Below are positions 17,447 to 28,695 of a stretch of 64,000 nt of DNA, piece by piece. Source of the DNA: Pseudescherichia vulneris NBRC 102420 (GTDB taxonomy: Bacteria; Pseudomonadota; Gammaproteobacteria; Enterobacterales; Enterobacteriaceae). Numbering within the stretch: position 1 is the first letter of the stretch; each line of letters starts with the position of its first letter. The DNA lies in contig NZ_BBMZ01000021.1 of the NCBI RefSeq assembly GCF_000759795.1, positions 60,592 through 124,591 on the forward strand, read 5' to 3'. Position numbers and translations under genes: made by a program. Under the pieces are notes generated by a model that saw only the letters and a list, made by a program, of their open reading frames with translations, ran no database searches and had not been told where the DNA came from.

Positions 17447-18024
17447 TGTCTGCTATCTGGATAGCCATTGCGGCCCTGAGCGTGCTCGGGCTGATCTTTG
17501 GCCTGATTCTCGGCTACGCCTCGCGCCGTTTTGCGGTGGAGGACGATCCGGTCGTCGAAAAAATTGATAACCTGCTGCCGCAAAGCCAGTGTGGCCAGTG
17601 CGGCTACCCCGGCTGTCGCCCCTATGCCGAGGCCGTAGGCAGTCAGGGCGAGAAGATCAACCGCTGTGCGCCAGGCGGCGAAGCGGTGATGCTTAAAATC
17701 GCCACGCTGTTGAACGTCGACCCGCAGCCCATTGGTGACGATGCCGAAGCCGCTGAGCCAGTACGTATGCTGGCAGTCATTGACGAGCCTAACTGCATTG
17801 GCTGCACCAAGTGCATCCAGGCCTGTCCGGTTGATGCCATCGTCGGCGCAACCCGCGCCATGCACACGGTAATCAGCGATCTCTGCACCGGCTGTAATCT
17901 CTGTGTTGCTCCGTGCCCGACGCAGTGTATCGACCTGCGTCCCGTAGCGACAACGACTGAAAGCTGGAAATGGGATCTGCAAACCATTCCGGTACGCATT
18001 ATTCCTGTGGAACAACATGCTTAA
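17446..18024 (+). CDS. rsxB: RsxB, ferredoxin-like iron-sulfur subunit
   Basis: 192 residues. An N-terminal hydrophobic anchor is followed by a four-cysteine Fe-S domain (CGQCGYPGC, then C) and two 4Fe-4S ferredoxin motifs ([12 protein letters not shown] and [12 protein letters not shown]). It carries electrons on the cytoplasmic face between RsxC and the membrane subunits. Overlaps rsxC by 8 bases. Confidence 0.97.
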   Translation: MSAIWIAIAALSVLGLIFGLILGYASRRFAVEDDPVVEKIDNLLPQSQCGQCGYPGCRPYAEAVGSQGEKINRCAPGGEAVMLKIATLLNVDPQPIGDDAEAAEPVRMLAVIDEPNCIGCTKCIQACPVDAIVGATRAMHTVISDLCTGCNLCVAPCPTQCIDLRPVATTTESWKWDLQTIPVRIIPVEQHA

Positions 18025-20002
18025 GCTATTCTCCGCGTTTAAAAAAGATAAGCTCTGGGATTTCAACGGCGGCATCCATCCGCCGGAGATGAAAACTCAG
18101 TCAAACGGTACGCCGCTGCGCCAGATCCCGCTCGCGGGGCGTTTCGTCATTCCTTTGAAGCAGCACATCGGTGCCGAGGGCGAGCTGTGCGTCGCCGTGG
18201 GCGATCGCGTCCTGCGCGGCCAGCCGCTGACCCACGGTCGCGGACGTATGCTGCCGGTACACGCCCCCACCTCAGGAACGGTTGTGGCGATTGCCCCCCA
18301 CTCTACCGCGCATCCGTCGGCGCTGGCCGAGCTGAGCGTCATCATTGATGCTGATGGCGAAGACCGCTGGATCGAGCGCGACGGCTGGAGCGACTATCGC
18401 TCCCGCTCCCGCGCCGAGCTGATTGAGCGTATCCACCAGTTTGGCGTAGCGGGCCTCGGCGGCGCAGGCTTCCCGACCGGCAATAAACTGCAGGGCGGCG
18501 GGGATAAAATCGAAACGCTGATTATTAACGCCGCCGAGTGCGAGCCGTATATCACCGCCGACGATCGCCTAATGCAGGACTGCGCCGCGCAGATCGTTGA
18601 GGGCATTCGGATCCTTGCGCATATTCTTCAACCGCGTCAGGTACTGATTGGTATTGAAGATAACAAGCCGCAGGCTATCTCGATGCTGCGGGCGGTGCTG
18701 GCGAATGCGCACGACATCATGCTGCGCGTTGTCCCCACCAAATACCCCTCCGGCGGCGCGAAACAGCTTACGCAGATCCTTACCGGCAAGCAGGTTCCAC
18801 ACGGCGGCCGTTCGTCAGACATCGGCGTGCTGATGCAAAACGTGGGAACCGCCTTTGCCGTTAAGCGTGCGGTTGTCGATGGCGAACCCCTGACCGAGCG
18901 CGTTGTGACCCTGACCGGCGAAGCCGTTGCGCAGCCGGGTAACGTCTGGGCGCGCCTGGGCACGCCGGTGCGCCACCTGCTTGATGCCGCCGGTTTTTGC
19001 CCCTCCGGTGAACAGCTGGTGATCATGGGCGGGCCGCTGATGGGCTTCACCCTGCCGTGGCTGGACGTGCCGGTGGTCAAAATTACCAACTGCCTGCTGG
19101 CCCCTTCGGCCAGCGAAATGGGCGAGACGCAGGAAGAGAAAGGCTGCATTCGCTGTAGCGCCTGCGCCGACGCCTGCCCGGCGGATCTGCTCCCGCAGCA
19201 GCTCTACTGGTTTAGTAAAGGCCAGCAGCACGATAAAGCCACCGCCCATAACCTGGCGGACTGTATCGAGTGCGGGGCCTGCGCCTGGGTCTGCCCAAGC
19301 AATATTCCGCTGGTGCAGTATTTCCGCCAGGAGAAGGCCGAGATCTACGCTATCACCCAGGAAGAGAAGCGTGCCGCCGAGGCGAAGATCCGTTTTGAAG
19401 CGCGTCAGGCCCGTCTGGAGCGCGAGAAAGCGGCACGTCTTGAGCGTCATAAGAAATCCGCTGCTCAGCCAGCCGCCAAAGATAAGGATGCGGTGAATGC
19501 TGCCCTGGCCCGCGTGCGTGAGAAACAGCAGCGCGCCACCCAGCCGGTGGTGGTCCAGGCCGGTGCCGAGCCGGATAACAGCGCGATGATTGCCGCGCGC
19601 GAAGCCCGCAAGGCCGAGGCCCGTGCGCGTCAGGCTGAAAAAGCCCAGCAGCCAGCCGCAGAGACCACAGCCGAGCCCGTCGATCCGCGTAAAGCGGCGG
19701 TCGAGGCCGCTATCGCTCGTGCCAAAGCGCGTAAAGCCGCCCAGACAGCTGTGCCGGAAGCGGCGCCTGAACCCGCCGCCGTTGAGCCAGCCGCCGCGGT
19801 CGATCCGCGTAAAGCCGCGGTTGAAGCCGCTATCGCTCGAGCGAAAGCGCGTAAGGCACAGCAGCAGGCTGCCGAGAAGGTCGTGAATAAAATAGTAGAT
19901 ACCCCGGCAGCCAATGACGATCCGCGTAAAGCGGCCGTCGCTGCGGCGATTGCCAGGGCTCAGGCTAAGAAAGCCGCAAAACAGGCTGTTAACGAGGAAT
20001 AG
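18017..20002 (+). CDS. rsxC: RsxC, NADH/ferredoxin-binding subunit
   Basis: 661 residues against about 740 in E. coli. Conserved N-terminal region with the nucleotide and FMN-binding SLBB/Complex1-51K-like core ([12 protein letters not shown]), then two 4Fe-4S motifs starting at C377 ([12 protein letters not shown]) and C416 ([12 protein letters not shown]). The C-terminal 200 residues are Ala/Lys/Arg/Glu-rich and contain three copies of a [16 protein letters not shown] repeat (bases about 19679-19975). Fewer repeats than in E. coli account for the shorter length. rsxD starts right after the stop. Confidence 0.95.
   Translation: MLKLFSAFKKDKLWDFNGGIHPPEMKTQSNGTPLRQIPLAGRFVIPLKQHIGAEGELCVAVGDRVLRGQPLTHGRGRMLPVHAPTSGTVVAIAPHSTAHPSALAELSVIIDADGEDRWIERDGWSDYRSRSRAELIERIHQFGVAGLGGAGFPTGNKLQGGGDKIETLIINAAECEPYITADDRLMQDCAAQIVEGIRILAHILQPRQVLIGIEDNKPQAISMLRAVLANAHDIMLRVVPTKYPSGGAKQLTQILTGKQVPHGGRSSDIGVLMQNVGTAFAVKRAVVDGEPLTERVVTLTGEAVAQPGNVWARLGTPVRHLLDAAGFCPSGEQLVIMGGPLMGFTLPWLDVPVVKITNCLLAPSASEMGETQEEKGCIRCSACADACPADLLPQQLYWFSKGQQHDKATAHNLADCIECGACAWVCPSNIPLVQYFRQEKAEIYAITQEEKRAAEAKIRFEARQARLEREKAARLERHKKSAAQPAAKDKDAVNAALARVREKQQRATQPVVVQAGAEPDNSAMIAAREARKAEARARQAEKAQQPAAETTAEPVDPRKAAVEAAIARAKARKAAQTAVPEAAPEPAAVEPAAAVDPRKAAVEAAIARAKARKAQQQAAEKVVNKIVDTPAANDDPRKAAVAAAIARAQAKKAAKQAVNEE
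19679..19975 (+). repeat. Three tandem-spaced repeats in the RsxC tail
   Basis: Three copies of about 60 bases at 19679, 19799 and 19918, spaced about 120 bases apart, each encoding DPRKAAV(E/A)AAIARA(K/Q). Such copy-number-variable repeats are typical of enterobacterial RsxC tails. Confidence 0.8.
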
Positions 20003-21055
20003 ATGGTTTTTCGAATCGCAAGCTCCCCCTATACGCACAATCAGCGCCAGACATCACGGATTATGATGCTGGTTCTGCTCGCGGCCCTGCCCGGTATCGC
20101 CGTGCAGACGTGGTTCTTTGGCTGGGGGACGCTGGTGCAGATCGTACTGGCAGGCATCAGCGCCCTCGTCGCTGAAGGGCTAGTTCTTACGCTGCGTAAA
20201 CAAAATGCAGGCGCCATCCTCAAGGATAACTCTGCTCTGCTGACCGGCCTGCTGCTGGCGATCAGTATTCCGCCGTTTGCCCCCTGGTGGTTGGTGGTGC
20301 TGGGCACCGTTTTTGCCGTGATTATTGCCAAGCAGCTCTACGGCGGCCTTGGGCATAACCCCTTTAACCCGGCGATGATCGGCTACGTCGTGCTGCTGAT
20401 CTCCTTCCCGGTGCAGATGACCAGCTGGCTGCCGCCGCATGAGATTGCCGCCAACGTGCCCGGTTTCATGGATGCGCTTCAGGTTATCTTCACCGGCCAC
20501 AGCGCGGGCGGTGCCAATATGGACACCCTGCGAATGGGCATCGACGGGGTTAGCCAGGCTACTCCGCTGGACACCTTTAAAACCTCGCTGCACGCCGGTC
20601 ACAGCGTCGATCAGATTATGCAGTACCCCATCTACAGCGGCGTGCTGGCTGGCGCGGGCTGGCAGTGGGTCAACCTTGCCTATCTGCTCGGCGGGGTGTT
20701 CCTGCTGGGAAAAGGCGCTATTCGCTGGCATATTCCGGTTAGCTTCCTTGTGGCGCTGACCCTCTGCGCCACGCTGGGCTGGCTGTTCTCGCCGGAGAGC
20801 CTCGCCTCGCCGACGCTGCATCTCTTCTCCGGCGCGACCATGCTTGGGGCCTTCTTTATCCTCACCGATCCGGTCACCGCCTCGACAACCAACAAAGGCC
20901 GCCTGATCTTTGGCGCGTTGACCGGGGTGCTGGTGTGGCTGATCCGCAGCTTTGGCGGCTACCCGGACGGCGTGGCCTTTGCGGTGCTGCTGGCGAATAT
21001 CACCGTGCCGTTAATTGACTACTATACGCGTCCGCGCGCGTATGGCCATCGCTGA
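20003..21055 (+). CDS. rsxD: RsxD, membrane subunit with covalent FMN
   Basis: 350 residues with about nine membrane segments, homologous to RnfD/NqrB. T187 in SQATPLDTF is at the flavinylation site described for Rnf[14 protein letters not shown] is the conserved NqrB/RnfD sequence. Starts at the base after the rsxC stop. Confidence 0.95.
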   Translation: MVFRIASSPYTHNQRQTSRIMMLVLLAALPGIAVQTWFFGWGTLVQIVLAGISALVAEGLVLTLRKQNAGAILKDNSALLTGLLLAISIPPFAPWWLVVLGTVFAVIIAKQLYGGLGHNPFNPAMIGYVVLLISFPVQMTSWLPPHEIAANVPGFMDALQVIFTGHSAGGANMDTLRMGIDGVSQATPLDTFKTSLHAGHSVDQIMQYPIYSGVLAGAGWQWVNLAYLLGGVFLLGKGAIRWHIPVSFLVALTLCATLGWLFSPESLASPTLHLFSGATMLGAFFILTDPVTASTTNKGRLIFGALTGVLVWLIRSFGGYPDGVAFAVLLANITVPLIDYYTRPRAYGHR

Positions 21056-21064
21056 GGAGCCGCC

Positions 21065-21685
21065 ATGTTAAAGACCATGCAAAAACACGGCGTAACGCTG
21101 GCCCTTTTCGCCGCCTGCTCTACCGGCCTGACGGCAGCTATCGCCCAATTGACCAAATCCACCATTGCCGAACAGGCCGCGATCCAGCAGAAGGCGCTGT
21201 TTGATCAGGTGGTGCCGGACAATATCTATAATAACGATCTCAGCCAGAGCTGTTTTCTGGTAAACGCCCCGGAGCTGGGCAAGGGCGAACGGCGGGTTTA
21301 CATTGCCCGTCAGGACGACAAGCCCGTGGCGGCGGTGATGGAAGCTACCGCACCGGACGGTTACTCCGGCGCTATTCAGCTGCTGGTTGGCGCAGACTTT
21401 AACGGCACGGTGCTGGGGACGCGGGTTACCGAGCATCACGAGACGCCGGGACTGGGCGACAAGATAGAACTGCGCCTCTCCAACTGGATCACCTCTTTCA
21501 GCGGCAAGACGATTGCCGGCGCGTCTGATAGCCACTGGGCGGTGAAGAAGGACGGCGGTGATTTTGACCAGTTTACCGGCGCGACCATTACCCCCAGGGC
21601 GGTGGTGAACGCTGTTAAACGTGCTGGCCTGTATGCGCAAACCCTGCCCGCCCAGCTTAATTCCTTACCGTCTTGCGGAGAGTAG
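21065..21685 (+). CDS. rsxG: RsxG, periplasmic FMN-binding subunit
   Basis: 206 residues, equal to E. coli RsxG. An N-terminal membrane anchor (residues about 8-28) and an FMN-binding domain whose flavin is covalently attached to T174 in FTGATITP. It passes electrons on the periplasmic side of the Rsx complex. GAGGAG lies just before the ATG. Confidence 0.95.
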   Translation: MLKTMQKHGVTLALFAACSTGLTAAIAQLTKSTIAEQAAIQQKALFDQVVPDNIYNNDLSQSCFLVNAPELGKGERRVYIARQDDKPVAAVMEATAPDGYSGAIQLLVGADFNGTVLGTRVTEHHETPGLGDKIELRLSNWITSFSGKTIAGASDSHWAVKKDGGDFDQFTGATITPRAVVNAVKRAGLYAQTLPAQLNSLPSCGE

Positions 21686-21688
21686 ACC

Positions 21689-22402
21689 ATGAGCGAAATT
21701 AAAGACGTTATTGTTCAGGGATTGTGGAAAAACAACTCGGCGCTGGTGCAGCTGCTGGGCCTCTGCCCGCTCTTGGCTGTCACCTCCACCGCCACTAACG
21801 CCCTGGGCCTTGGTCTGGCAACCACCTTCGTGTTAACCCTGACTAACCTGGCCGTTTCCATGCTACGCCGCTGGACGCCCCCGGAGATCCGTATCCCGAT
21901 CTACGTCATGATCATCGCCTCGGTGGTGAGCGCGGTGCAGATGCTGATCAACGCCTATGCCTTTGGTCTCTATCAGTCGCTGGGGATCTTTATCCCGCTG
22001 ATCGTCACCAACTGCATCGTGGTAGGCCGTGCGGAAGCCTTTGCGGCGAAAAAAGGCCCGGCGCTCTCGGCGCTGGACGGCTTCTCTATCGGCATGGGGG
22101 CCACCTGCGCCATGTTCGTACTCGGCTCCCTGCGCGAGGTGCTGGGTAACGGCACGCTGTTTGACGGCGCGGATGGCTTGCTGGGCAACTGGGCGAAGGT
22201 GTTACGCATTGAGGTGTTCCATACCGATTCACCTTTCCTGCTGGCGATGCTGCCTCCAGGCGCGTTTATTGGCTTGGGCATGATGCTGGCAGTAAAATAC
22301 CTCATCGATGAGCGGACTAAAAAACGTCAGGCAGCCGCCGCCGCTTCTTCTGCCGTCGATACTGCTAATGTAGAGACCCCTGCCACGCCCGGGAAGGCCT
22401 GA
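21689..22402 (+). CDS. rsxE: RsxE, electron transport complex membrane subunit
   Basis: 237 residues with six membrane segments, homologous to NqrD/RnfE ([19 protein letters not shown] near residue 23). The C-terminal tail is a little longer than in E. coli (231) and Ala-rich. Its stop overlaps the nth start by 1 base (TGATG), coupling the two. Confidence 0.95.
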   Translation: MSEIKDVIVQGLWKNNSALVQLLGLCPLLAVTSTATNALGLGLATTFVLTLTNLAVSMLRRWTPPEIRIPIYVMIIASVVSAVQMLINAYAFGLYQSLGIFIPLIVTNCIVVGRAEAFAAKKGPALSALDGFSIGMGATCAMFVLGSLREVLGNGTLFDGADGLLGNWAKVLRIEVFHTDSPFLLAMLPPGAFIGLGMMLAVKYLIDERTKKRQAAAAASSAVDTANVETPATPGKA

Positions 22403-23037
22403 TGAACAAAGTAAAACGTCTGGAGATTTTGACCCGTCTTCGGGACAACAATCCGCACCCCACCACCGAGCTGAACTTTAACTCACCGTTTGAGCTGCTG
22501 ATTGCGGTTCTGCTCTCGGCCCAGGCCACTGACGTCAGCGTCAACAAGGCGACGGCGAAGCTCTATCCTGTCGCCAACACGCCAGAGGCAATGCTCTCCC
22601 TTGGCGTAGAGGGAGTGAAGTCCTATATCAAGACCATCGGCCTGTTTAACAGCAAGGCGGAGAACGTTATTAAAACCTGCCGGATCCTGCTGGAGCAGCA
22701 CGGCGGCGAGGTGCCGGAGGATCGTGCCGCGCTGGAGGCGCTGCCAGGCGTTGGACGCAAAACCGCCAACGTGGTGCTGAATACCGCCTTTGGCTGGCCG
22801 ACCATTGCCGTCGATACGCATATTTTCCGCGTCAGTAACCGGACGCAGTTCGCGCCGGGTAAGAACGTTGAGCAGGTGGAAGAGAAGCTGCTGAAGGTCG
22901 TCCCGACGGAATTCAAGGTTGACTGCCACCACTGGCTGATCCTCCATGGCCGCTACACCTGTATTGCCCGTAAGCCCCGCTGCGGCTCCTGCATTATTGA
23001 AGATCTCTGCGAGTACCGGGAGAAGGTTTACGAGTGA
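22402..23037 (+). CDS. nth: Endonuclease III, DNA glycosylase/AP lyase
   Basis: 211 residues, equal to E. coli Nth. It removes oxidised pyrimidines and cuts AP sites in base excision repair. Catalytic K120 and D138 sit in the helix-hairpin-helix motif (LPGVGRKTANVV) and just after it. The 4Fe-4S ligands are C187, C194, C197 and C203. Last gene of the rsx operon. Confidence 0.97.
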   Translation: MNKVKRLEILTRLRDNNPHPTTELNFNSPFELLIAVLLSAQATDVSVNKATAKLYPVANTPEAMLSLGVEGVKSYIKTIGLFNSKAENVIKTCRILLEQHGGEVPEDRAALEALPGVGRKTANVVLNTAFGWPTIAVDTHIFRVSNRTQFAPGKNVEQVEEKLLKVVPTEFKVDCHHWLILHGRYTCIARKPRCGSCIIEDLCEYREKVYE

Positions 23038-23608
23038 TCTTTTCCCCGCCCTGCTTTTCCTCCATATAACGCCAGCTTATGTTTTCATGCCGACACAGGG
23101 CGTGATAAAACTCGGCTGGTTATTACTTTTTAAGGTTAATCGTTTTTTTAATACAAAAAATTTCTATACATTTGTGATAGAGATCACTCTACCCGCCAAA
23201 CGTTATAAAAATGTTTCAATAGTGAGACCCGCACCTGCACCAGCCTGCATCCCATAAGCAATCAGCGGTAGATTAAACCACTGTTTTTAGCAATAGCGGG
23301 CCATTACGCTGCTTATAGCGCAAAATAGCAGAACATATCGCCATAGCCCCGGTGGCGCCCATTTTTCTTAGTGGAAAAAACTATCAAAATGCTAAAGCCG
23401 AAATTTAACGCTGAATAACATTCTTCCAACTGGCGCTTTATAGCGATCGGTTTATATGTAACAGATTATTACAAAGGTATTGCCTCAGCGTGCTGGATAG
23501 GGAACATTACCCGCCGTTTCCCCTCCCTTATAACTATAAGCTCGATGGACTCTGGCCATCGCGCACTGAACACCCCCGTTAATATGGGATGTAAAAAAAG
23601 AGGTATAT
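23038..23608. other. Long intergenic region upstream of dtpA
   Basis: 571 bases, AT-rich on the left, with no supported gene. It contains a strong CRP-type palindrome at 23173-23188 and should hold the dtpA promoter, with a long untranslated leader possible. A comparably long gap exists at this place in E. coli as I recall. Confidence 0.55.
23173..23188. promoter_or_regulatory. CRP-type site upstream of dtpA
   Basis: TGTGATAGAGATCACT matches TGTGA-N6-TCACA at all but the last base. A TATAAA lies at 23204-23209. It is about 420 bases before the dtpA start, and the spacing to that hexamer is not the ideal class II distance. Confidence 0.55.
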
Positions 23609-25114
23609 GTGTCGACTGCAAACAACAAACCAACTGAGAGCGTCAGCCTGAACGCTTTCAAACAGCCCAAGGCGTTTTACCTGATCTTCTCCATTGAGCT
23701 GTGGGAGCGTTTCGGTTTCTACGGCCTGCAAGGGATCATGGCGGTGTACCTGGTGAAACAGCTGGGTATGTCAGAATCCGACTCAATTACGCTGTTCTCC
23801 TCCTTCAGCGCCCTGGTATACGGCCTGGTGGCCATCGGCGGCTGGCTGGGTGATAAGATCCTCGGTACCAAACGCGTTATCCTGCTGGGCGCGATTGTGC
23901 TGGCGATCGGCTATGCGCTGGTGGCCTGGTCCGGCCATGATGCGGCCGTTGTCTATATGGGTATGGCGACCATTGCGGTAGGTAACGGCCTGTTCAAGGC
24001 GAACCCCTCTTCGCTGCTCTCTACCTGCTACGCGAAAGACGATCCGCGTCTTGATGGCGCTTTCACCATGTACTATATGTCCATCAACATCGGCTCATTC
24101 TTCTCCATGCTGGCGACGCCGTGGCTGGCAGCGAAGTTTGGCTGGAGCGTGGCCTTCTCGCTGAGCGTGGTCGGGATGCTGATCACCGTCGTAAACTTTT
24201 TATTCTGTAAGCGTTGGGTAAAACAGTACGGATCGAAGCCGGACTTTGAACCGCTGCGCGTCGGTAGCCTGCTGGCCACTATCGCTGGGGTTGTCGTCCT
24301 GATCGCCGCTGCCACCTGGCTGCTGCACAACCAGGGTATCGCCCGTATGGTACTGGCGGTCGTGGCGCTGGGTATCGTGATTATCTTTGCCAAAGAGACC
24401 TTCTCAATGCACGGCGCGGCGCGTCGTAAGATGATCGTGGCCTTCATTCTGATGCTGCAGGCGATTGTGTTCTTCGTCCTCTACAGCCAGATGCCGACCT
24501 CGCTGAACTTCTTTGCCATCCGCAACGTTGAGCACTCTATTCTGGGTATCGCCTTCGAGCCGGAGCAGTATCAGGCCCTGAACCCGTTCTGGATCATCAT
24601 TGGTAGCCCGATTCTGGCCGCTATCTATACCAAGATGGGCGACACGCTGCCGATGCCGTTTAAGTTTGCCTTCGGGATGGTGCTCTGCTCAGCCGCGTTC
24701 CTGATCCTGCCGCTGGGCGCTAAATTTGCCAGCGACGCCGGGATCGTCTCCGTGAGCTGGCTGATCGCGAGCTACGCCTTCCAGAGCATCGGTGAACTGA
24801 TGATCTCCGGCCTTGGTCTGGCAATGGTGGCCCAGCTGGTTCCACAGCGTCTGATGGGCTTTATCATGGGTAGCTGGTTCCTGACCACCGCAGGGGCAAA
24901 CCTGATCGCGGGCTACGTGGCTAACATGATGGCTATCCCGGAAAACGTGACCGATCCGCTGATGTCGCTGGACGTCTATGGCCGCGTGTTCCTGCAGATT
25001 GGTATGGTGACCGCCGTTATTGCGGTGCTGATGCTGCTCGCCGCGTCGAAGCTGAACCGTATGACGCAGATGGATGAGAAAGACTTAGCCGAGTCTGAAG
25101 CAGCCTCCGCGTAA
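23609..25114 (+). CDS. dtpA: Dipeptide/tripeptide permease DtpA (TppB)
   Basis: 501 residues. Proton-coupled peptide importer of the POT/PTR family with about fourteen membrane segments. The ExxERF motif ([12 protein letters not shown]) lies near residues 29-40 and GDKILGTKR in the first cytoplasmic loop. The start is GTG, as in E. coli, preceded by AAAGAGG. In E. coli gst follows; here pdxY follows directly on the other strand. Confidence 0.96.
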   Translation: MSTANNKPTESVSLNAFKQPKAFYLIFSIELWERFGFYGLQGIMAVYLVKQLGMSESDSITLFSSFSALVYGLVAIGGWLGDKILGTKRVILLGAIVLAIGYALVAWSGHDAAVVYMGMATIAVGNGLFKANPSSLLSTCYAKDDPRLDGAFTMYYMSINIGSFFSMLATPWLAAKFGWSVAFSLSVVGMLITVVNFLFCKRWVKQYGSKPDFEPLRVGSLLATIAGVVVLIAAATWLLHNQGIARMVLAVVALGIVIIFAKETFSMHGAARRKMIVAFILMLQAIVFFVLYSQMPTSLNFFAIRNVEHSILGIAFEPEQYQALNPFWIIIGSPILAAIYTKMGDTLPMPFKFAFGMVLCSAAFLILPLGAKFASDAGIVSVSWLIASYAFQSIGELMISGLGLAMVAQLVPQRLMGFIMGSWFLTTAGANLIAGYVANMMAIPENVTDPLMSLDVYGRVFLQIGMVTAVIAVLMLLAASKLNRMTQMDEKDLAESEAASA

Positions 25115-25138
25115 CGGTACTGGGAAACGCAAGCCAAC

Positions 25139-25171
25139 AAAAAAACCGCTGAGAAATCAGCGGCTTTTTTT
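25139..25171 (+). terminator. Terminator of dtpA, probably bidirectional
   Basis: CCGCTGA-GAAA-TCAGCGG hairpin (25146-25163) with a T7 run on the right and an A7 run on the left, between dtpA and the convergent pdxY. Confidence 0.9.
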
Positions 25172-25227
25172 GTTTAAGCTGCAACGCCGGGCGGCACGTT
25201 GTTTGCCCGGCCTACATTTAAGCCCGG

Positions 25228-26088
25228 TTATACTTCTACAGCGCGGAACAGATGTTCGGGGCGGGCGATGCGATCCTGGGCAGCCACCACCTGCAGCTCA
25301 TACTCCCCCATCTCTTTGGTGGTGAGCATGATTTCATACACCGCCGCCGTCACGTGCTCCAGCGCATCGCGCAGGGATGTCCCCTGAAGGAGTTTAACCA
25401 GCAGCAGACCGCTGGTGACGTCGCCCACGCCGACCGGCTGACGCATACCGAAATCCACCAGCGGACGGCTAATGTGCCAGGCTTCGCGCTGCGTAACCAA
25501 CAGCATCTCAAAGCTCTCCATACTTTTAGCAGCACGCGCCAGGTGCTTAACGAGGACAATCTCCGGCCCCTGCGCAATCAGCTCGCGGGCGGCGGAAACG
25601 GCCTCGCTGATGCTGTTAACCGGGTGGCCGCAGAGCATTTCCAGCTCAATCAGGTTTGGGGCAATGATATCGCTGGCAGGCAGAGCATAGCGCGCGTGAA
25701 ACTCCGCGACGCCGGGCGCAACGATGCATCCCTTCTCCGGGTGGCCCATCACCGGATCGCAAAAGTATTTCGCCTGCGGATTGGCGGCTTTAACCTGGCG
25801 CACAATGCCAAGAATATGCTCGCCCTGCTCGGCAGAGCCGAGGTAGCCGGTTAACACCGCGTCGCAGGTCTTCAGCTTGTCGATATCGGCAATGCCCTGC
25901 ACGATCTCGGTCAGATGTGCGGGCGGCATTACGCAGCCGGTCCACTTGCCGTATTGAGTGTGGTTAGAGAACTGAACCGTATTCAGCGGCCAGACGTTGG
26001 CACCAAGGCGGCGCATCGGGAACTCAGCGGCGCTGTTACCGGCATGACCAAAGACGACGTGAGACTGGATGGCGAGGATATTCTTCAT
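25228..26088 (-). CDS. pdxY: Pyridoxal kinase 2 (PdxY)
   Basis: 286 residues, close to E. coli PdxY. Ribokinase-fold enzyme of vitamin B6 salvage that phosphorylates pyridoxal. Conserved sequences include [13 protein letters not shown] at the N-terminus, the [13 protein letters not shown] block and [12 protein letters not shown] with the catalytic Asp near the C-terminus. It lies downstream of tyrS with a hairpin terminator between, the same order as in E. coli. Confidence 0.95.
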   Translation of the reverse strand: MKNILAIQSHVVFGHAGNSAAEFPMRRLGANVWPLNTVQFSNHTQYGKWTGCVMPPAHLTEIVQGIADIDKLKTCDAVLTGYLGSAEQGEHILGIVRQVKAANPQAKYFCDPVMGHPEKGCIVAPGVAEFHARYALPASDIIAPNLIELEMLCGHPVNSISEAVSAARELIAQGPEIVLVKHLARAAKSMESFEMLLVTQREAWHISRPLVDFGMRQPVGVGDVTSGLLLVKLLQGTSLRDALEHVTAAVYEIMLTTKEMGEYELQVVAAQDRIARPEHLFRAVEV

Positions 26089-26102
26089 TTTCTTACCCGG
26101 AC

Positions 26103-26133
26103 ATAAAAATAAGGGAGTGATTTCTCACTCCCT
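26103..26133 (-). terminator. Terminator between tyrS and pdxY
   Basis: AGGGAGTGA/TCACTCCCT with a 4-base loop (26112-26133), followed on the minus strand by UUAUUUUUAUG. It ends tyrS transcription, with pdxY likely transcribed by read-through or its own promoter. Confidence 0.8.
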
Positions 26134-26145
26134 GTGCTTAGTGCA

Positions 26146-27420
26146 TTACTTCCAGCAGATCAGACAGTAATTTTTCTTACCACGACGCAGCAGCGTATAG
26201 CGACCAAACAGACGATCGCTGTCGGTAAAGGTGTATTCCGCGTCGGACTGTTTTTCACCATTGATGGTGACGGCGTTAGAGGCGATGGTCTTGCGTGCCT
26301 GACCACGAGACGGCTGAAGATCGGAATCTACCAGCGCCTGCATCAGATCCGCGCCCTTCTCCATTTCAACCATTGGGACGCCGTCCTGGGCCAGCTGCTC
26401 GAAGTCAGCTTCGCTCAGATCGCTCAGGGTACCGTTGAACAGGCTGGCGGTGATGCGTTTCGCCGCTTCCAGTCCCTCTTCGCCGTGTACCAGACGGGTC
26501 ACCTGCTCGGCCAGCACATACTGGGCGCGCGGTGCTTTACCGCTGTTCTTGTCTTCCTCTTCCAGGGCGTTGATCTCCGCGATATCCATAAAGGTAAAGA
26601 ACTTCAGGAAGCGGTAGACGTCGGCATCGGCGGTGTTGATCCAGAACTGGTAGAACTTATACGGGCTGGTTTTCTTCGGATCGAGCCAGACCGCGCCACC
26701 CTCGGTTTTACCAAACTTGGTGCCGTCGGCTTTGGTGATCAGCGGAACGGTCAGGCCGAAGACCTGGTTCTGATGCAGACGGCGGGTCAGGTCGATACCG
26801 GAGGTGATGTTACCCCACTGATCGGAGCCACCAATCTGCAGCGCCACGCCGTGCAGCTCGTTCAGGCAGGCAAAATCGTAGCCCTGCAGCAGGTTATAGG
26901 AGAACTCGGTAAAAGAGATGCCCTGATCGTCACGGTTAAGACGCTGCTTTACCGCCTCTTTGTTGATCATCTGGTTGACAGAGAAGTGCTTCCCGATATC
27001 GCGCAGGAAGGTCAGCACGTTCATGCCGCCAAACCAGTCGTAGTTGTTTGCCGCAATGGCGGAGTTGTCACCGCAGTCAAAGTCGAGGAAAGGCGCAACC
27101 TGTTTGCGGATCTTATCTACCCACTCCTGGACAGTGTCTTCCGTGTTAAGTTTACGCTCGGCGGCTTTGAAGCTCGGATCGCCAATCAGGCCCGTTGCGC
27201 CACCCACCAGCGCCACAGGCTTGTGGCCTGCCTGCTGGAAGCGTTTCAGGCATAACAATGGAACCAGATGCCCCAAATGCAAGCTGTCGGCGGTGGGATC
27301 GAAGCCGCAATAGAGCGCGATCGGGCCTTGCGCCAGTCGCTCTGCTAACGCATTTTCGTCCGTCACCTGGGCCACGAGGCCCCGCTCTTGCAATTGTTTA
27401 ATCAAGTTACCGCTTGCCAT
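26146..27420 (-). CDS. tyrS: Tyrosyl-tRNA synthetase
   Basis: 424 residues from the ATG at 27420, equal to E. coli TyrS; a longer frame upstream is not supported. Class I synthetase with HLGH (HIGH motif) at about residues 48-51, KFGKT (KMSKS motif) near 235, and a C-terminal S4 RNA-binding domain ([14 protein letters not shown]). Charges tRNA-Tyr in the cytosol. Confidence 0.97.
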   Translation of the reverse strand: MASGNLIKQLQERGLVAQVTDENALAERLAQGPIALYCGFDPTADSLHLGHLVPLLCLKRFQQAGHKPVALVGGATGLIGDPSFKAAERKLNTEDTVQEWVDKIRKQVAPFLDFDCGDNSAIAANNYDWFGGMNVLTFLRDIGKHFSVNQMINKEAVKQRLNRDDQGISFTEFSYNLLQGYDFACLNELHGVALQIGGSDQWGNITSGIDLTRRLHQNQVFGLTVPLITKADGTKFGKTEGGAVWLDPKKTSPYKFYQFWINTADADVYRFLKFFTFMDIAEINALEEEDKNSGKAPRAQYVLAEQVTRLVHGEEGLEAAKRITASLFNGTLSDLSEADFEQLAQDGVPMVEMEKGADLMQALVDSDLQPSRGQARKTIASNAVTINGEKQSDAEYTFTDSDRLFGRYTLLRRGKKNYCLICWK

Positions 27421-27492
27421 CAAATTCTCCATGTATCTAACGCTGCACCTCTGCCGGTACACGACTTTTCGCTCGTTACGAAAGAGGGATAG

Positions 27493-27525
27493 AATAAAGC
27501 GCTGGAACCCGGAGTACCAGCGCTT
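27493..27525 (-). terminator. Terminator between pdxH and tyrS
   Basis: AAGCGCTGG/CCAGCGCTT stem (27497-27525) followed on the minus strand by UUUAUUCU, just past the pdxH stop. Confidence 0.7.
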
Positions 27526-27545
27526 AAATCAACATTTTTCAGCCA

Positions 27546-28217
27546 TTAAGGCGCGAGACGATCGATTTTCCAGCCGCTATTTTCACGCTGGTATAAAAAA
27601 CGATCGTGAAGGCGGTGTTGCCCCCCCTGCCAGAACTCCATCTGCTCGATGCTGACGCGGAATCCACCCCAAAAGCTCGGCAATGGCACTTCGCCCTGCT
27701 GAAACTTCTGCTTAAGCTCAAGGAACTTGCTTTCAAGGACGCCACGGGCGGAGATGCGGCTGGACTGCTGCGAGACCCATGCGCCGATCTGGCTGTCGCG
27801 TGGGCGGCTGTGGAAATACTTCACCACTTCCAGCGTCGAAAGACGCTCTGCTTTGCCAATGACCATCACCTGGCGCTCCAGCATGTGCCAGGGAAACAGC
27901 AGGCTGAGCTGCGGGTTATTTTCAATATGATGCGCCTTGCGGCTACCGAGGTTGGTATAGAACACCAGCCCCTTTTCATCATAGTGTTTGAGCAGAACGA
28001 TACGCTGATAAGGCTGGCCTTTCTCATCCACCGTCGCCACGACCATCGCCGTGGGATCGGCAAGACGGGCCTCGCAGGCCTGGGCGAGCCAGCGTTCAAA
28101 GAGGTCTAGCGGTTGAGCAGGAAGATCGGCGCGGCGCAGGCCGCCTTTGATGTACTCGCGGCGCAGGTGCGCAATGTGCTGCAGATCGCTGTTATTTGCA
28201 TCGTGGTTGTCTGACAT
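27546..28217 (-). CDS. pdxH: Pyridoxamine/pyridoxine 5'-phosphate oxidase
   Basis: 223 residues against 218 in E. coli, with a few extra residues at the N-terminus. FMN-dependent enzyme making pyridoxal 5'-phosphate. [12 protein letters not shown] and the C-terminal [14 protein letters not shown] block are conserved. It groups with pdxY and the PLP enzyme gene malY only by neighbourhood, as in E. coli. Confidence 0.96.
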   Translation of the reverse strand: MSDNHDANNSDLQHIAHLRREYIKGGLRRADLPAQPLDLFERWLAQACEARLADPTAMVVATVDEKGQPYQRIVLLKHYDEKGLVFYTNLGSRKAHHIENNPQLSLLFPWHMLERQVMVIGKAERLSTLEVVKYFHSRPRDSQIGAWVSQQSSRISARGVLESKFLELKQKFQQGEVPLPSFWGGFRVSIEQMEFWQGGQHRLHDRFLYQRENSGWKIDRLAP

Positions 28218-28274
28218 GGCGTTCGCTACGTGAATGTTCAGGTGGCGCTATTGTGCGCCGCCTGGGTAAAAATC

Positions 28275-28601
28275 TCAACGCTGCGGGGTTTGTAGCTGGC
28301 AGTTATTCAAGATAATGCGATCGTGCTTGTAAACCGTGGCGTTATCCCCTTTAGACCAGAAGACGTAGATCCCGTCGGTATAGCGCGCGCCAGAGGCGGA
28401 AAGACCCTGCTGTAACGTTAGCGGCGTATCTTCTAGCGTGAAGCTGACCTCTTGACGCGTCTGGTTGAGCTTAACCGTCAGCGGTTTTTCATCATCGCAC
28501 TGATAGGCCAGCGTGTCGGTGTGCATACGCTCCATAAACTGGTTATAGGTCGTACATCCGGCAAGCATCACGGGTAATAAAGCAATCAATAATCTTTTCA
28601 T
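28275..28601 (-). CDS. mliC: MliC, lysozyme-inhibitor lipoprotein
   Basis: 108 residues from the ATG at 28601; a longer frame upstream is not supported. Lipoprotein signal with lipobox VMLAGC (cleavage before C16). The remainder is the MliC/PliC beta-barrel with the conserved GxxYxxGxxxFWSKG-like pattern ([17 protein letters not shown]) that contacts the lysozyme active site. Anchored in the outer membrane, it inhibits c-type lysozyme. Also known as YdhA. Confidence 0.93.
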   Translation of the reverse strand: MKRLLIALLPVMLAGCTTYNQFMERMHTDTLAYQCDDEKPLTVKLNQTRQEVSFTLEDTPLTLQQGLSASGARYTDGIYVFWSKGDNATVYKHDRIILNNCQLQTPQR

Positions 28602-28695
28602 GATCCGTCCTAAAACATATCCCGGGGCAGATCGTATCACGGCTCTGCCCCTGTTTTGTTTCAGTCTAACGTCTCGTTACAAAACAGAATTTAGG

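Noticed and set aside
18815..20038. Minus-strand ORF of 407 codons opposite rsxC
   Set aside because: Antisense shadow of the GC-rich, repetitive rsxC tail; low-complexity Gly/Arg/Phe-rich translation and no operon context.
26134..27255. Plus-strand ORF of 373 codons opposite tyrS
   Set aside because: Antisense to a highly conserved synthetase gene; no recognisable domain.
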